Assembly (NCBI RefSeq): GCF_003664585.1
Contig: NZ_RCHI01000006.1
Span: 124,001 to 188,000 of the forward strand
Length of the DNA stretch: 64,000 bases
Source: Paenirhodobacter hankyongi
GTDB taxonomy: Bacteria; Pseudomonadota; Alphaproteobacteria; Rhodobacterales; Rhodobacteraceae
Reading direction: 5' to 3'
The notes beneath the pieces are model-generated. The model was not told the origin of the DNA. It did not search any database and saw only the letters and a program-made list of their open reading frames with translations. This document shows, in pieces, positions 23,104 through 31,575 of the stretch; positions within the stretch are counted from its first letter, which is position 1, and every line of letters starts with the position of its first letter. The position numbers were made by a program, and so were the translations under genes.

Positions 23104-25263
23104 ATGCGCGCAACGGCGTTTTTCAGGTTCGGGGTTTCGGTCGCGGCGCTGTGCGCCGGCACGGCGGGGCTTGCCCAGCAGGCGGGGGTGATCTCCGACG
23201 ATGCGATCGCGGGGCGGCCTGTGGGGATCATCGGCACCGCCTTCATGGATCTGTCGCCCGACGGGCAGGGGGTGGCGGCGACGGTGCGTCTCGACACCTA
23301 CACCTGGCATGCCTATCGCGTCACCGCGGCGGGGTTCGAGCTGCTGCCGGGCCGGCCGGGGGATGCCGCGGTCGAGGCGTGGGGCATCGCCGATGACGGC
23401 ACCGTGGTCGGCGTTTCGCGCCCCGACTATGCCGCGCGCGGTGTCGCGGTGATCTGGCACGGCACGACGCTGACCGAACTTGACCACCTCGCCACCAACA
23501 CCGCGCTGCAAAACAGCGTCGCCTATGGCATCTCGGGCGACGGCCGGGTGGCGGTCGGGGCGAGCATTCCCGACAGCTACGGGCTCCATGCCGTGCGCTG
23601 GGTCGATGGCGGTCCGGCCGAGGATCTGAACGGCGGCGGCTTCGTGGGGTCGCAGGCCATGCGCGCCAGCCGCGATGGCAGCGTGATCGTCGGGCACGGC
23701 TCGACCGCGACGCGCGCGACCGAGGCCTTCGTCTGGCACGCGGGGCAGGGGATGCAGGCGCTTGGCGTGCTGCCCCGCCACGAGGGCATGCAGTACAGCG
23801 CCAGTCTTGCCACCGATGTCTCCTCGGACGGGCGCGTGGTGGTCGGTTTTTCGAACGACGTCAGCGGCAATGGCGAGGCCTTCCGCTGGACCGAGGCGGG
23901 CGGGTTGCAGGGGCTTGGCCGGCTGCCCGACGGCAACGACAGCCGGGCGCTGGCGACGAATGGCGACGGCAGCGTGATCGTCGGCTCGGCCCGGCGCCCG
24001 TCGCAATGGGTGCCGACGCTGCAGGACACCGTCGCCATGCGCTGGACCGAGGCCGATGGCATGGGCACCGTTGCCGACTGGCTCAGCGCCAGCGGCGTCG
24101 CGGTGGGCGAGGACAGCTTCACCGATGCGCGGGCGATCAGCGACGCGGGCGACGTGGTGATCGGCACCGGTCAGATCAACGGCATCACGCAGGAATACAT
24201 CGCGCGCGTGACCCCGGGCGACGGTGACGGCGGAGGCGACGGTGGCGGTGACGGTGGCGGAGGTGATGACGGCGGTGACGGCGGTGGCGGAGATGGCGGC
24301 GGTGATGGTGGTGGCGGTGGCGGCACCGGCGTTATCGGCCTCGACGAGTACCGCGCCACGCTGGCGGGCGCCGGCGCCGCGATCGACGGGGTGATCGGCG
24401 CCGCCGGGATGACGCTGTTCGGCGCCCATCACCGGCCGCTGACCGACTTTCCGCAAGCCTCGAAAACCTGCAGCTGGGTCACCGGCGACCTTGGTGCGGG
24501 CAAGGACAACCGCCGGATCTACAGTGCCGAGGCCGGGCTCTGTGCCGATCTCGGCCCGTCGGTGCGGGCGGGGATCGGGGCGGGTGTCGACCGCACCGAG
24601 ACCGACCTTGCGCTTGGCGGCACCAGCGCGGCGACGGGCCGGCATCTGGTGGCCGAGCTCGATTTCCGCCCGGCCGGCACGCCCTTCACCTACAGCCTGA
24701 CGGGCTATCGCGCCGACTGGGATCTCGACCTCGACCGCGCCTATCGCAACGGCGGCGGCATCGACCACTCGCGCGGCAAGACCAGCGCCGACGTGCAGGC
24801 GCTGCGGCTGCGCGCCGACTGGGCCGAGATGCTGCGCTTCGGCGAGGGGCAGAGCTTCTCGCCCTGGATCGCCTTCACCACCGGCACCGCGCATGTCCGC
24901 GGCTATACCGAGACCGGCGGCGCCTTCCCGATGCAGGTGGCGGCGCGCGACAGCGACGTCGACGAGGCGCGGCTTGGCGGCCGCTTCGGCTTCCGGGTGA
25001 ACGAGACCACGCGCGCCCAGCTGACCGGCGAATGGGTGCACCGCTTCAATGGCGCGCCACCGGCGATGACCGGCACGATCCTCGGTGTCGGCGCGGTGTC
25101 GGCGGCGGTGCCGGCGCCGGCGCGGGACTGGGGCCGGATCGGCGTCGACCTCGACGTGACCCTTGCGCCGTCGACGCTGCTGTCGCTGTCGGGCAGCACG
25201 ATGATCGGCAACGGCAGCGATGCACAGCTTGCCGGCAGCGTCAGCCTGCGGGTGGAGTTCTGA
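23104..25263 (+). CDS. Autotransporter with HAF-repeat passenger
   Basis: A 719-residue type V secreted protein. A signal peptide (residues 1-24, LCAGTAGLAQ) is followed by a passenger of about 350 residues built from HAF-type repeats, each with an S-x-D-G-x-x-V-V-G turn and a W-x-x-x-x-G-x-x-x-L-G strand (for example ISGDGRVAVG, VSSDGRVVVGFSND). A 36-residue Gly/Asp linker and a C-terminal outer-membrane barrel of roughly 280 residues end in the usual aromatic residue (LRVEF). The passenger probably folds as a beta-propeller or solenoid on the cell surface; its ligand is unknown. It is divergent from a two-component system, which may regulate it. Confidence 0.85.
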   Translation: MRATAFFRFGVSVAALCAGTAGLAQQAGVISDDAIAGRPVGIIGTAFMDLSPDGQGVAATVRLDTYTWHAYRVTAAGFELLPGRPGDAAVEAWGIADDGTVVGVSRPDYAARGVAVIWHGTTLTELDHLATNTALQNSVAYGISGDGRVAVGASIPDSYGLHAVRWVDGGPAEDLNGGGFVGSQAMRASRDGSVIVGHGSTATRATEAFVWHAGQGMQALGVLPRHEGMQYSASLATDVSSDGRVVVGFSNDVSGNGEAFRWTEAGGLQGLGRLPDGNDSRALATNGDGSVIVGSARRPSQWVPTLQDTVAMRWTEADGMGTVADWLSASGVAVGEDSFTDARAISDAGDVVIGTGQINGITQEYIARVTPGDGDGGGDGGGDGGGGDDGGDGGGGDGGGDGGGGGGTGVIGLDEYRATLAGAGAAIDGVIGAAGMTLFGAHHRPLTDFPQASKTCSWVTGDLGAGKDNRRIYSAEAGLCADLGPSVRAGIGAGVDRTETDLALGGTSAATGRHLVAELDFRPAGTPFTYSLTGYRADWDLDLDRAYRNGGGIDHSRGKTSADVQALRLRADWAEMLRFGEGQSFSPWIAFTTGTAHVRGYTETGGAFPMQVAARDSDVDEARLGGRFGFRVNETTRAQLTGEWVHRFNGAPPAMTGTILGVGAVSAAVPAPARDWGRIGVDLDVTLAPSTLLSLSGSTMIGNGSDAQLAGSVSLRVEF
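24217..24324 (+). repeat. Low-complexity GGN/GAC repeat coding a Gly/Asp linker
   Basis: 36 codons of only Gly and Asp join passenger and barrel of the autotransporter. The near-repetitive bases could allow length variation by slippage. Confidence 0.8.
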
Positions 25264-25354
25264 GATCACGAACGTCCGGCGCTGCCCGCCCCGCAGCGCC
25301 GGCGCAAGGGCCGCGTCCCGTCTCGGCAGGGGCGGGGGGCGGCCCGGAAATCGA

Positions 25355-25380
25355 AAGGACGGCCCCGCGGGGCCGTCCTT
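25355..25380. terminator. Bidirectional terminator, autotransporter/permease
   Basis: AAGGACGGCCCC-GC-GGGGCCGTCCTT: perfect 12-bp arms between two convergent genes. Confidence 0.9.
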
Positions 25381-25410
25381 GTCGTTTTGTGCCGATGGGC
25401 TCGCGGCGGT

Positions 25411-26691
25411 TCAGGCCGTCTTCCGGCCGAAGCCGAGCAGCTGATAGAGGAGCAGCGCCGCCAGCGTCGAGGTGCCGATGCCGCCAAGCGCGAACTCGCC
25501 GATCCGCAGGGTGAAGTCACCGCCACCGAAGATCAGCGCGACGCCCGCGGTGAAGAGGTTGCGCGGGTCCGAGAAGTCGACCTTCGCCTCGATCCAGATC
25601 CGCGCCATCGCCGAGGCGATCAGCCCGAAGACCGAGACCGAGAGACCGGCCAGAACCGGCGCCGGGATCGTCTGCAGGAGCGCGCCGAATTTCGGCGACA
25701 GGCCGAGCAGGATCGCGACCAGCGCCGCGACCACGAAGACAAGGGTCGAATAGACCTTGGTCATCGCCATCACGCCGATGTTCTCGGCATAGGTGGTGAC
25801 GCCGGTGCCGCCGCCCGAGCCCGCGACCATCGTCGCCAGCCCGTCGGCGACGAAGCCGCGGCCGATGTAGCGGTCCATGTTCTGCCCGGTGATCGCGCCA
25901 AGCGCCTTGATATGGCCGAGGTTCTCGGCCACCAGCACGATTGCCACCGGGGCGATCAGGGTCACCGCCGACCAGTGGAACTCGGGCGACACGAATTTCG
26001 GCAGGCCGAACCAGGCGGCCTCGCCGACCTTGGCGAAGTCGATCCCCGGCACGAAGCCAAGTCCGTTGCCCAGCACCAGCACCAGCGCATAGCCGAAGGC
26101 GAGCGCCAGGAGCACCGAGACCCGGCGGGTGGCGCGCGGGCCATAGCTCGAGATCAGCGCCATGCACAGCACGGTGAGCAGGGCGACCGTCAGGTGCCCG
26201 GCAGTCGGCGTGCCGAAGGCGTTGAGCTGGTTCACCGCGACTGGCGCGAGGTTGAGCCCGATCGCCATGCCGATGGTGCCGGTGACGACCGGCGGCATCA
26301 GCTTCTCGACCCAGCCCGCGCCCACGGCCATCACGATGAGCCCGATCAGCGCATAGATCGCGCCGCAGGCGACGATGCCGCCAAGCGCGGTGGCGATCGT
26401 CGCGCCGGGCTGGGCGGTCACCGCCAGCACCACCGCGATAAAGGCGAAGGACGAGCCGAGATAGCTCGGCACCCGGCCGGCAGTCAGGATGAAGAACAGA
26501 AGCGTGCCGATGCCGGAGAAGAACACCGCCACATTCGGGTCGAAGCCCATCAGGATCGGCGCGACGATGGTCGAGCCGGACATCGCCAGCAGGTGCTGGA
26601 CGCCCATGGTGAGCGAGGCGGCAGCCGGCAGCCGTTCGTCCGGCATCACCACATTGCCCGTCGCGGGGCGCCATGTCGGGAAATAGGACAT
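25411..26691 (-). CDS. Uracil/xanthine permease (NCS2 family)
   Basis: A 426-residue NCS2 nucleobase:cation symporter with 12-14 hydrophobic spans. Family motifs: LPAAASLTMGVQHLLAMSGS, the substrate-site segment VAENLGHIKALGAITGQNMD with the conserved Glu, and GSGGGTGVTTYAENIGVMA. The UraA/RutG branch is most likely, so uracil or another pyrimidine is the best guess; xanthine or urate cannot be excluded. The start at 26691 has CGAGGAA upstream, giving MSYFPTWRPATGN. It stands alone, between a terminator and the exonuclease promoter region. Confidence 0.9.
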   Translation of the reverse strand: MSYFPTWRPATGNVVMPDERLPAAASLTMGVQHLLAMSGSTIVAPILMGFDPNVAVFFSGIGTLLFFILTAGRVPSYLGSSFAFIAVVLAVTAQPGATIATALGGIVACGAIYALIGLIVMAVGAGWVEKLMPPVVTGTIGMAIGLNLAPVAVNQLNAFGTPTAGHLTVALLTVLCMALISSYGPRATRRVSVLLALAFGYALVLVLGNGLGFVPGIDFAKVGEAAWFGLPKFVSPEFHWSAVTLIAPVAIVLVAENLGHIKALGAITGQNMDRYIGRGFVADGLATMVAGSGGGTGVTTYAENIGVMAMTKVYSTLVFVVAALVAILLGLSPKFGALLQTIPAPVLAGLSVSVFGLIASAMARIWIEAKVDFSDPRNLFTAGVALIFGGGDFTLRIGEFALGGIGTSTLAALLLYQLLGFGRKTA

Positions 26692-26924
26692 TGATTCCTC
26701 GGGGTCTGTGTTGCGTTGCCCCGCCATACTGCCGCGGCGGGCGCTTGCGCCAGCCCCGATGGCGGTTCCGCCCCGTCACCGGCTGCGACGAATGGGCCGG
26801 GCCGGGGATCGGCGTTGCGCCGGCGGGGTGCGCCGGCCTATCTTGCGGGCGAAGTCAGGCAGGGGCGGGCGATGCGGGAACGGCACAGGCGAAACGGGCG
26901 GCAGGCGGGATGCGGGGGCGCGGC

Positions 26925-27527
26925 ATGAGCGCCGCGGGCCTGATGCGCGTGCCCGAAGGCGCCTTCCGCTTCGTCGCGCTCGATGTCGAGACCGCCTGTT
27001 CCGACGCCGCCAGCATCTGCCAGATCGGCATTGCCTGCGTGCGGGCGGATGGCGGCATCGAAAGCTGGGTCACCCTCGTCGATCCGCAGGTGCGCTTTTC
27101 GTCCTTCAACGTGCAGCTGCATGGCATCGGCCCCGAGCAGGTGCTGGGCGCGCCCGATTTCGCCCGTGCCATCGCGCCGCTCGAACCCTTGCTGTCGCGC
27201 CACCTCATCATCCAGCACAGCAGCTTCGACCGCCGCGCGATCGAGGGCGCCTATGGCGTCGCCGGGCGGGTGGCGCCCGGCTGGCGCTGGGGCGACAGCG
27301 TGCGGATCGCGCGCCGCGCCTGGCCCGAGTTCATCGGCAATGGCGGGCACGGGCTTGGCCATCTGAAGGCGCAGCTCGATTTGCGCTTCGAGCATCACGA
27401 CGCGGGCGAAGATGCGCGCGCCGCGGCCGAGGTCGTGCTGCAGGCCGAGCGCCGCACCGGGCTGGATTTCGAGGCGCTTCTGGGCCCGGCCCGCGCGCCT
27501 GTTGCGCGGCGCGTGCAACGCGGCTAG
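26925..27527 (+). CDS. DEDDh 3'-5' exonuclease domain protein
   Basis: A 200-residue DnaQ-fold exonuclease. The first catalytic pair is in FRFVALDVETACSDA (Asp, Glu), the second Asp in LIIQHSSFDRRAI, and the DEDDh His/Asp in LRFEHHDAGEDARAAAEVVL. Such stand-alone proteins degrade DNA or RNA 3' ends; the substrate is not evident. The start is uncertain: ATG 26925 has GGGGG upstream; 26910 and 26943 are also possible. Sequence before 26910 does not look like the family. The cobalamin riboswitch begins about 10 bases after the stop. Confidence 0.8.
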   Translation: MSAAGLMRVPEGAFRFVALDVETACSDAASICQIGIACVRADGGIESWVTLVDPQVRFSSFNVQLHGIGPEQVLGAPDFARAIAPLEPLLSRHLIIQHSSFDRRAIEGAYGVAGRVAPGWRWGDSVRIARRAWPEFIGNGGHGLGHLKAQLDLRFEHHDAGEDARAAAEVVLQAERRTGLDFEALLGPARAPVARRVQRG

Positions 27528-27537
27528 TCAGGACCTG

Positions 27538-27690
27538 TTCGGTGCCCGGGCGCGTTGCGTCGGGGATAATCGGGAACACGGTGCAGATCCGTGACGTGCC
27601 CAACGCTGTAAGGTGGACCGGGCGGCATGGCCACTGGCTTCGGCCGGGAAGGCGCCGCACCGGGGCGAAGCCAAGTCAGAAGACCGGCCG
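27538..27690 (+). promoter_or_regulatory. Cobalamin (AdoCbl) riboswitch upstream of bluB
   Basis: The ordered consensus blocks of the family are present: CGGTGCCCGGG at the 5' side, GGGAACACGGTGCAGATCCG, CCGTGACGTGCCCAACGCTG with the GTAAGG end, the B12-box core GCCACTG (27630-27636), GGGAAGG (27646-27652) and GCGAAGCCAAGTCAGAAGACC (about 27665-27685). A downstream hairpin ACAGACC...GGTCTGT (27697-27738) ends next to the ribosome site of bluB and is a likely expression platform that hides it. Confidence 0.93.
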
Positions 27691-27755
27691 GACGCCACAG
27701 ACCCCGACGCGCGGACGGCGGCGGGGCCGCAGGTCTGTCAGGCAGGGGATTTGTC

Positions 27756-28451
27756 ATGCAGCCAATCGGACTGAAGCCGGCCGGAGCCTTCTCCGCGCCC
27801 GAACGCGAGGCCGTCTATCGGGCCATTCATGAAAGGCGCGACGTGCGCGGGCAGTTCCTGCCCGATCCGATCGACGATGCGGTGCTGGCGCGGCTTCTGG
27901 CCGCCGCCCATGCCGCGCCCTCGGTCGGGCTGTCGCAGCCGTGGAACTTCCTCGTGATCCGCGATGCGGGCGTGCGCGGCGAGATCCGCACCGCCTTCGA
28001 GCGTGCGAATGACGAGGCCCGCGAGATGTTCGAGGGCGGCCGCCGCGCGCTGTATTCGGCGCTGAAGCTGCAGGGGATCAGCGAGGCGCCGCTCAACCTG
28101 TGCATCACCTGCGACCGGCGCCGCGGCGGACCGGTGGTGCTGGGCCGCACCCATGACACCGACACCGACCTCTATTCGACCGTCTGCGCGGTTCAGAACC
28201 TGTGGCTTGCGGCGCGCGCCGAGGGCATCGGCGTCGGCTGGGTCAGCATCTTCCGCGATGCCGATCTGCGCCGCATCCTCGGTCTGCCCGAGCATGTGGT
28301 GCCGGTGGCCTATCTCTGCCTCGGCCATGTGACGGAGCTGTTCGACGCGCCCGAGCTCGAGGCGCGGGGCTGGGCGACGCGCCACGCGCTTGCCCAGATG
28401 ACCTGCACCGACCGCTGGGGCGGGCCGGCGTGGGAGCCCGCCGCCGGGTGA
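27756..28451 (+). CDS. bluB: 5,6-dimethylbenzimidazole synthase BluB
   Basis: BluB cannibalises reduced FMN to make 5,6-dimethylbenzimidazole, the lower ligand of vitamin B12. The 231-residue nitroreductase-fold protein has the BluB features RRDVRGQFLPDPI, AAAHAAPSVGLSQPWNFLVI, and GIGVGWVSIFRDADLR. AGGCAGGGG precedes the ATG at 27756. The cobalamin riboswitch directly upstream shows that B12 represses it. The B12-dependent mutase Mcm is encoded in the same window. No other cob genes adjoin. Confidence 0.95.
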   Translation: MQPIGLKPAGAFSAPEREAVYRAIHERRDVRGQFLPDPIDDAVLARLLAAAHAAPSVGLSQPWNFLVIRDAGVRGEIRTAFERANDEAREMFEGGRRALYSALKLQGISEAPLNLCITCDRRRGGPVVLGRTHDTDTDLYSTVCAVQNLWLAARAEGIGVGWVSIFRDADLRRILGLPEHVVPVAYLCLGHVTELFDAPELEARGWATRHALAQMTCTDRWGGPAWEPAAG

Positions 28452-28520
28452 GCCGCGGCGCCTGACCGTTCGGGTGCTTGACAGCGGGCGGGCCGGATGC
28501 GAGGTCTTTGGCCATAGCGA

Positions 28521-28590
28521 CAGGGGCGCTCGGGCAACCGGGCTGAGAAGAACCCTTAGAACCTGAACCGGATAATGCCGGCGGAGGGAG
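28521..28590 (+). promoter_or_regulatory. TPP riboswitch (THI element) upstream of thiM
   Basis: Canonical blocks in order: GGGGCGC, CTGAGA (28543-28548), ACCCTT (28552-28557), GAACCTGA (28559-28566), GGATAATGCCGGCGGAGGGA. The 3' part GCGGAGGG (28581-28588) can pair either inside the aptamer or with CCCTCCGC (28618-28625) downstream, a plausible switch for folding around the thiM leader. Confidence 0.95.
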
Positions 28591-28673
28591 GCGCGCGGAA
28601 GACCCGGAGCGCATCTGCCCTCCGCTGTCTCTCCCGATCCCTCCCGGCCCCGGCGCATGTGGAGGAGATCACG

Positions 28674-29462
28674 ATGGAAGACCCGGGCAAATTCCTTGCG
28701 GTGATGCGGCAGACCGCGCCCCTGGTGCACAACATCACCAATTACGTCGCGATGAACGTGATGGCGAATGTGCTGCTGGCGGCGGGAGCCTCGCCGGCGA
28801 TGATCCATGCGCGCGAGGAGGCGGCCGAGTTCGCGGGCCTCGCTCAGGCGCTGACCGTCAACATCGGCACGCTCTCGCCGCCCTGGGTGCAGGCGATGGA
28901 AGAGGCGGCGGCGGCCGCCGTCGCGGCGGGGCGCCCCTGGGTGCTTGACCCCGTGGCGGTCGGTGCGACCGGCTATCGGCGCGAGGTGGGGGCGCGGCTC
29001 GTGGCGCGCGCGCCCACGGTGATCCGCGGCAATGCCTCCGAGATCCTGGCGCTGGCCGGGGCGCAGACGGCAGGGAAGGGGGCGGATGCGACCGATGCCG
29101 TGGCGATGGCCCATGCCGCGGCACGCGACCTTGCCCGCCGCAGTGGGGCCGTCGTCGCGGTGACCGGAGCGGTGGATTTCGTCACCGATGGCCGGCAAAG
29201 CGCCGAGGTGGCGAATGGCCATGCGATGATGCCGCGGGTGACGGCGCTTGGCTGCGCGCTGACCGGGGTCGTCGGCGCCTTCTGCGTCGGGCAGGAGCCC
29301 TTCGCGGCCACCGTCGCGGCGCTGGCCTTCTATGGGCTTGCGGGGGAAGAGGCCGGGGCGGTCGCGGCCGGGCCGGGCTCGTTCCAGGTGGCCTTCCTCG
29401 ACGCGCTTGCCGCCCTCACCGCCGAGGCGCTCACCTCCCGCGCGCGGATCGTGTGCGCATGA
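28674..29462 (+). CDS. thiM: Hydroxyethylthiazole kinase ThiM
   Basis: ThiM phosphorylates salvaged 4-methyl-5-(2-hydroxyethyl)thiazole. The 262-residue ribokinase-like protein shows PLVHNITNYVAMNVMANVLL (residues about 16-35), DPVAVGATGYRR, the Asn/Glu site VIRGNASEILAL, VTGAVDFVTDG and the anion-hole stretch TALGCALTGVVGAF. TGGAGGAG lies upstream. It is the first gene of a four-gene salvage operon under the TPP riboswitch; its stop overlaps the thiE start in ATGA. Confidence 0.95.
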   Translation: MEDPGKFLAVMRQTAPLVHNITNYVAMNVMANVLLAAGASPAMIHAREEAAEFAGLAQALTVNIGTLSPPWVQAMEEAAAAAVAAGRPWVLDPVAVGATGYRREVGARLVARAPTVIRGNASEILALAGAQTAGKGADATDAVAMAHAAARDLARRSGAVVAVTGAVDFVTDGRQSAEVANGHAMMPRVTALGCALTGVVGAFCVGQEPFAATVAALAFYGLAGEEAGAVAAGPGSFQVAFLDALAALTAEALTSRARIVCA

Positions 29463-30070
29463 TCCCGCCGCTCTGCTTCATCACCGACGCCCATGCCCCG
29501 CACGACGTGATCGCGCAGGCGCTGGCCGCGGCGCGCGGCGGCGCGGGCTGGGTGCAGTTGCGTGACAAGACCCTGCCCGATGCCGATTTCGCCGCGCTTG
29601 CGCGCCGGCTGATGGCCGAGCTGGCGCCGCTTGGCGCGCAGCTCGTCATCAACGACCGGGTCGAGGTGGCGCGCGAGACCGGCGCGCCGGGGCTGCATAT
29701 CGGGCAGGGCGACGGCGACCCCACCGCGATCCGCCGCCGCATCGGACCGGGCGTAGTGCTGGGCCTGTCGATCGAGGCCGAGGCGCAGCTGGCGGCCGTG
29801 CCCGAGGGCGTCGATTACCTCGGCGTCGGGCCGGTGCATGCGACGGGCTCGAAACCCGATGCCGCGCCGCCGATCGGGATCGCGGGCTTTGCCGCGATCG
29901 CCGCGCGCAGCCCGCTGCCCTGCCTGGCGATCGGTGGCCTCACCGCGCGCGACGCCGCCGCGATCAAGGCCGCGGGCGGCGCGGGGCTCGCCGTGATCTC
30001 GGCCATCTCGCGCGCCGGGGACATGGCCGGCGCCGCCCGCAGCCTTCTGACCGCATGGAGAGACGCATGA
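29459..30070 (+). CDS. thiE: Thiamine-phosphate synthase ThiE
   Basis: ThiE couples hydroxymethylpyrimidine-diphosphate with thiazole phosphate to thiamin phosphate. The 203-residue TIM-barrel has GWVQLRDKTLPDADF (pyrophosphate/pyrimidine site), LVINDRVEVA, GLHIGQGD and the phosphate site YLGVGPVHATGSKPDA and CLAIGGLTA. It starts at 29459 within the thiM stop (ATGA), and its own stop overlaps the thiD start in the same manner, so translation is coupled through the operon. It follows ThiM, which supplies one substrate. Confidence 0.95.
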   Translation: MIPPLCFITDAHAPHDVIAQALAAARGGAGWVQLRDKTLPDADFAALARRLMAELAPLGAQLVINDRVEVARETGAPGLHIGQGDGDPTAIRRRIGPGVVLGLSIEAEAQLAAVPEGVDYLGVGPVHATGSKPDAAPPIGIAGFAAIAARSPLPCLAIGGLTARDAAAIKAAGGAGLAVISAISRAGDMAGAARSLLTAWRDA

Positions 30071-30870
30071 TCCCGAATATCCTGTCGATTGCCGGCTCGG
30101 ACTGTTCCGGCGGCGCCGGCATCCAGGCCGATCTGAAGGCGATCTCGGCCAATGGCGGCTATGCGATGACCGTGATCACCGCGCTGACCGCGCAGAACAC
30201 CCGTGGCGTCACCGCGGTGAGCCTGTGCCCGCCCGAACTGATCGCGGCGCAGATCGCGGCGATCCGGGACGACATCGCGATCGACGCGGTCAAGATCGGC
30301 ATGCTGGGCGATGCCACGGTGATCGCCACCGTGGCCGAGGGCATCGCGGGGCTTCGCTGCCCGGTGGTCCTTGATCCGGTGATGGTGGCGAAAAGCGGCG
30401 ACCGGCTGTTGCAGGCCGAGGCGGTGGCGGCGCTGCGCGCCCTGATCCCGCGCGTCAGCCTCATCACCCCGAACCTGCCCGAGGCGGCGGATCTGCTCGG
30501 CCTGCCCGAGGCCACCAGCCTTGACGAGATGCGCGCACAGGCGCAGGCGCTGCGCGCGCTTGGCCCGGCGGCGGTGCTGCTCAAGGGCGGGCATCTCATC
30601 GGCGCCACCAGCCCCGATCTGCTGCTCGACGCCACCGGCGAGACCTGGGTCGAGGCGCCGCGGATCGCCACCCGCAACACCCATGGCACCGGCTGCACGC
30701 TGTCCTCGGCGCTGGCCACGCGGTTGGGCGCGGGCGTGCCGCTTGAACGCGCGGTGCGCGAGGCCAAGGCCTATCTCAGCGCCGCGCTCGCCAGTGCCGA
30801 CCGGCTGTCGGTCGGCGCGGGGCATGGGCCGGTCAACCATTTTTACGCCCTTCAGGAGAGTGCAGAATGA
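30067..30870 (+). CDS. thiD: Hydroxymethylpyrimidine/phosphomethylpyrimidine kinase ThiD
   Basis: ThiD phosphorylates HMP twice to HMP-PP, the second substrate of ThiE. The 267-residue ribokinase-fold protein begins with ILSIAGSDCSGGAGIQADLK and contains VVLDPVMVAKSGDRLL, LITPNLPEAADLLG, LLKGGHL and the anion hole ATRNTHGTGCTLSSA. It starts at 30067 by ATGA overlap with thiE; tenA begins in its stop codon in turn. The order thiM-thiE-thiD-tenA without thiC or thiG marks a salvage operon. Confidence 0.95.
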   Translation: MIPNILSIAGSDCSGGAGIQADLKAISANGGYAMTVITALTAQNTRGVTAVSLCPPELIAAQIAAIRDDIAIDAVKIGMLGDATVIATVAEGIAGLRCPVVLDPVMVAKSGDRLLQAEAVAALRALIPRVSLITPNLPEAADLLGLPEATSLDEMRAQAQALRALGPAAVLLKGGHLIGATSPDLLLDATGETWVEAPRIATRNTHGTGCTLSSALATRLGAGVPLERAVREAKAYLSAALASADRLSVGAGHGPVNHFYALQESAE

Positions 30871-31544
30871 GCTTTACCCAAGACCTTGCCGCGCAGACGC
30901 AGGGGCTGCGCCGGCAGATCCACGAGATGCCCTTCAACCGCGAGCTGGCGGCGGGCACGCTGCCGGCCGAGGTGTTCCGCGGCTATATCATCCAGGACGC
31001 GCATTACCTCGAGGGCTTTGCCCGCGCGCTGGCGCTGGCCGCGGCGAAGGCGCCCGACGGGCAGGCGGTGGCGCAGCTCGCGGGCTCGGCCACCGGCGCG
31101 GTCGCGGTCGAGCGCGGGCTGCACGCGCATTACATGGGGCTCTTCGGCGTCTCGGCCGAGGCCTTCGCGGCCAGCGAGGTCTCGGCGGCCTGCGACCACT
31201 ATGTCTCGTTCCTGCTGCGCAGCGCGGCGCTTGGGGATTTCGCCGAGGCGGTGGCGGCGCTGCTGCCCTGCTTCTGGATCTATCGCGACATCGGCCGCGA
31301 GATCGCCGGCCAGTCGGGGCCGGAAAACCCCTATGCCGCCTGGATCGCCACCTATGCCGGCGAGGCCTTCGACGACAGCGTGGCGCGGATGCTGGCCCTT
31401 GTCGACCGGATCGGGGCGGCGGCGGATGCGACGACACAGGCGCGGATGCACCGCGCCTTTCACCGCGCCTGCTGGCACGAATGGCGGTTCTGGGACAGCG
31501 CCTATCACCGCGAGCTCTGGCCCGAGGTCGGGCGGGTGGCCTGA
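30867..31544 (+). CDS. tenA: Aminopyrimidine aminohydrolase / thiaminase II TenA
   Basis: TenA hydrolyses 4-amino-5-aminomethyl-2-methylpyrimidine from degraded thiamin to HMP, which ThiD then phosphorylates. In the 225-residue protein the catalytic residues fall at exactly the B. subtilis positions: Asp44 (IIQDAHYL), Cys135 (LLPCFWIYRDIG) and Glu205 (CWHEWRFWDSAY). It is the last gene of the TPP-riboswitch operon, joined by ATGA to thiD. The guanine deaminase gene is convergent 31 bases later; no clear terminator is seen between them. Confidence 0.95.
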   Translation: MSFTQDLAAQTQGLRRQIHEMPFNRELAAGTLPAEVFRGYIIQDAHYLEGFARALALAAAKAPDGQAVAQLAGSATGAVAVERGLHAHYMGLFGVSAEAFAASEVSAACDHYVSFLLRSAALGDFAEAVAALLPCFWIYRDIGREIAGQSGPENPYAAWIATYAGEAFDDSVARMLALVDRIGAAADATTQARMHRAFHRACWHEWRFWDSAYHRELWPEVGRVA

Positions 31545-31575
31545 GGAAACAGCGGCAGGAAACGGGCGGCGGCGC

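Noticed and set aside
24217-24324. Repeat block that could be read as a CRISPR-like or satellite array
   Set aside because: Short irregular GGN/GAC codons in frame inside the autotransporter gene; no spacer-repeat structure.
21412-25269. Open reading frame of 1285 codons on the minus strand
   Set aside because: It runs antisense through the autotransporter and in another frame through the histidine kinase. Composition is Arg/Ala/Gly/His-rich with no domain; it is a by-product of high GC at third positions.
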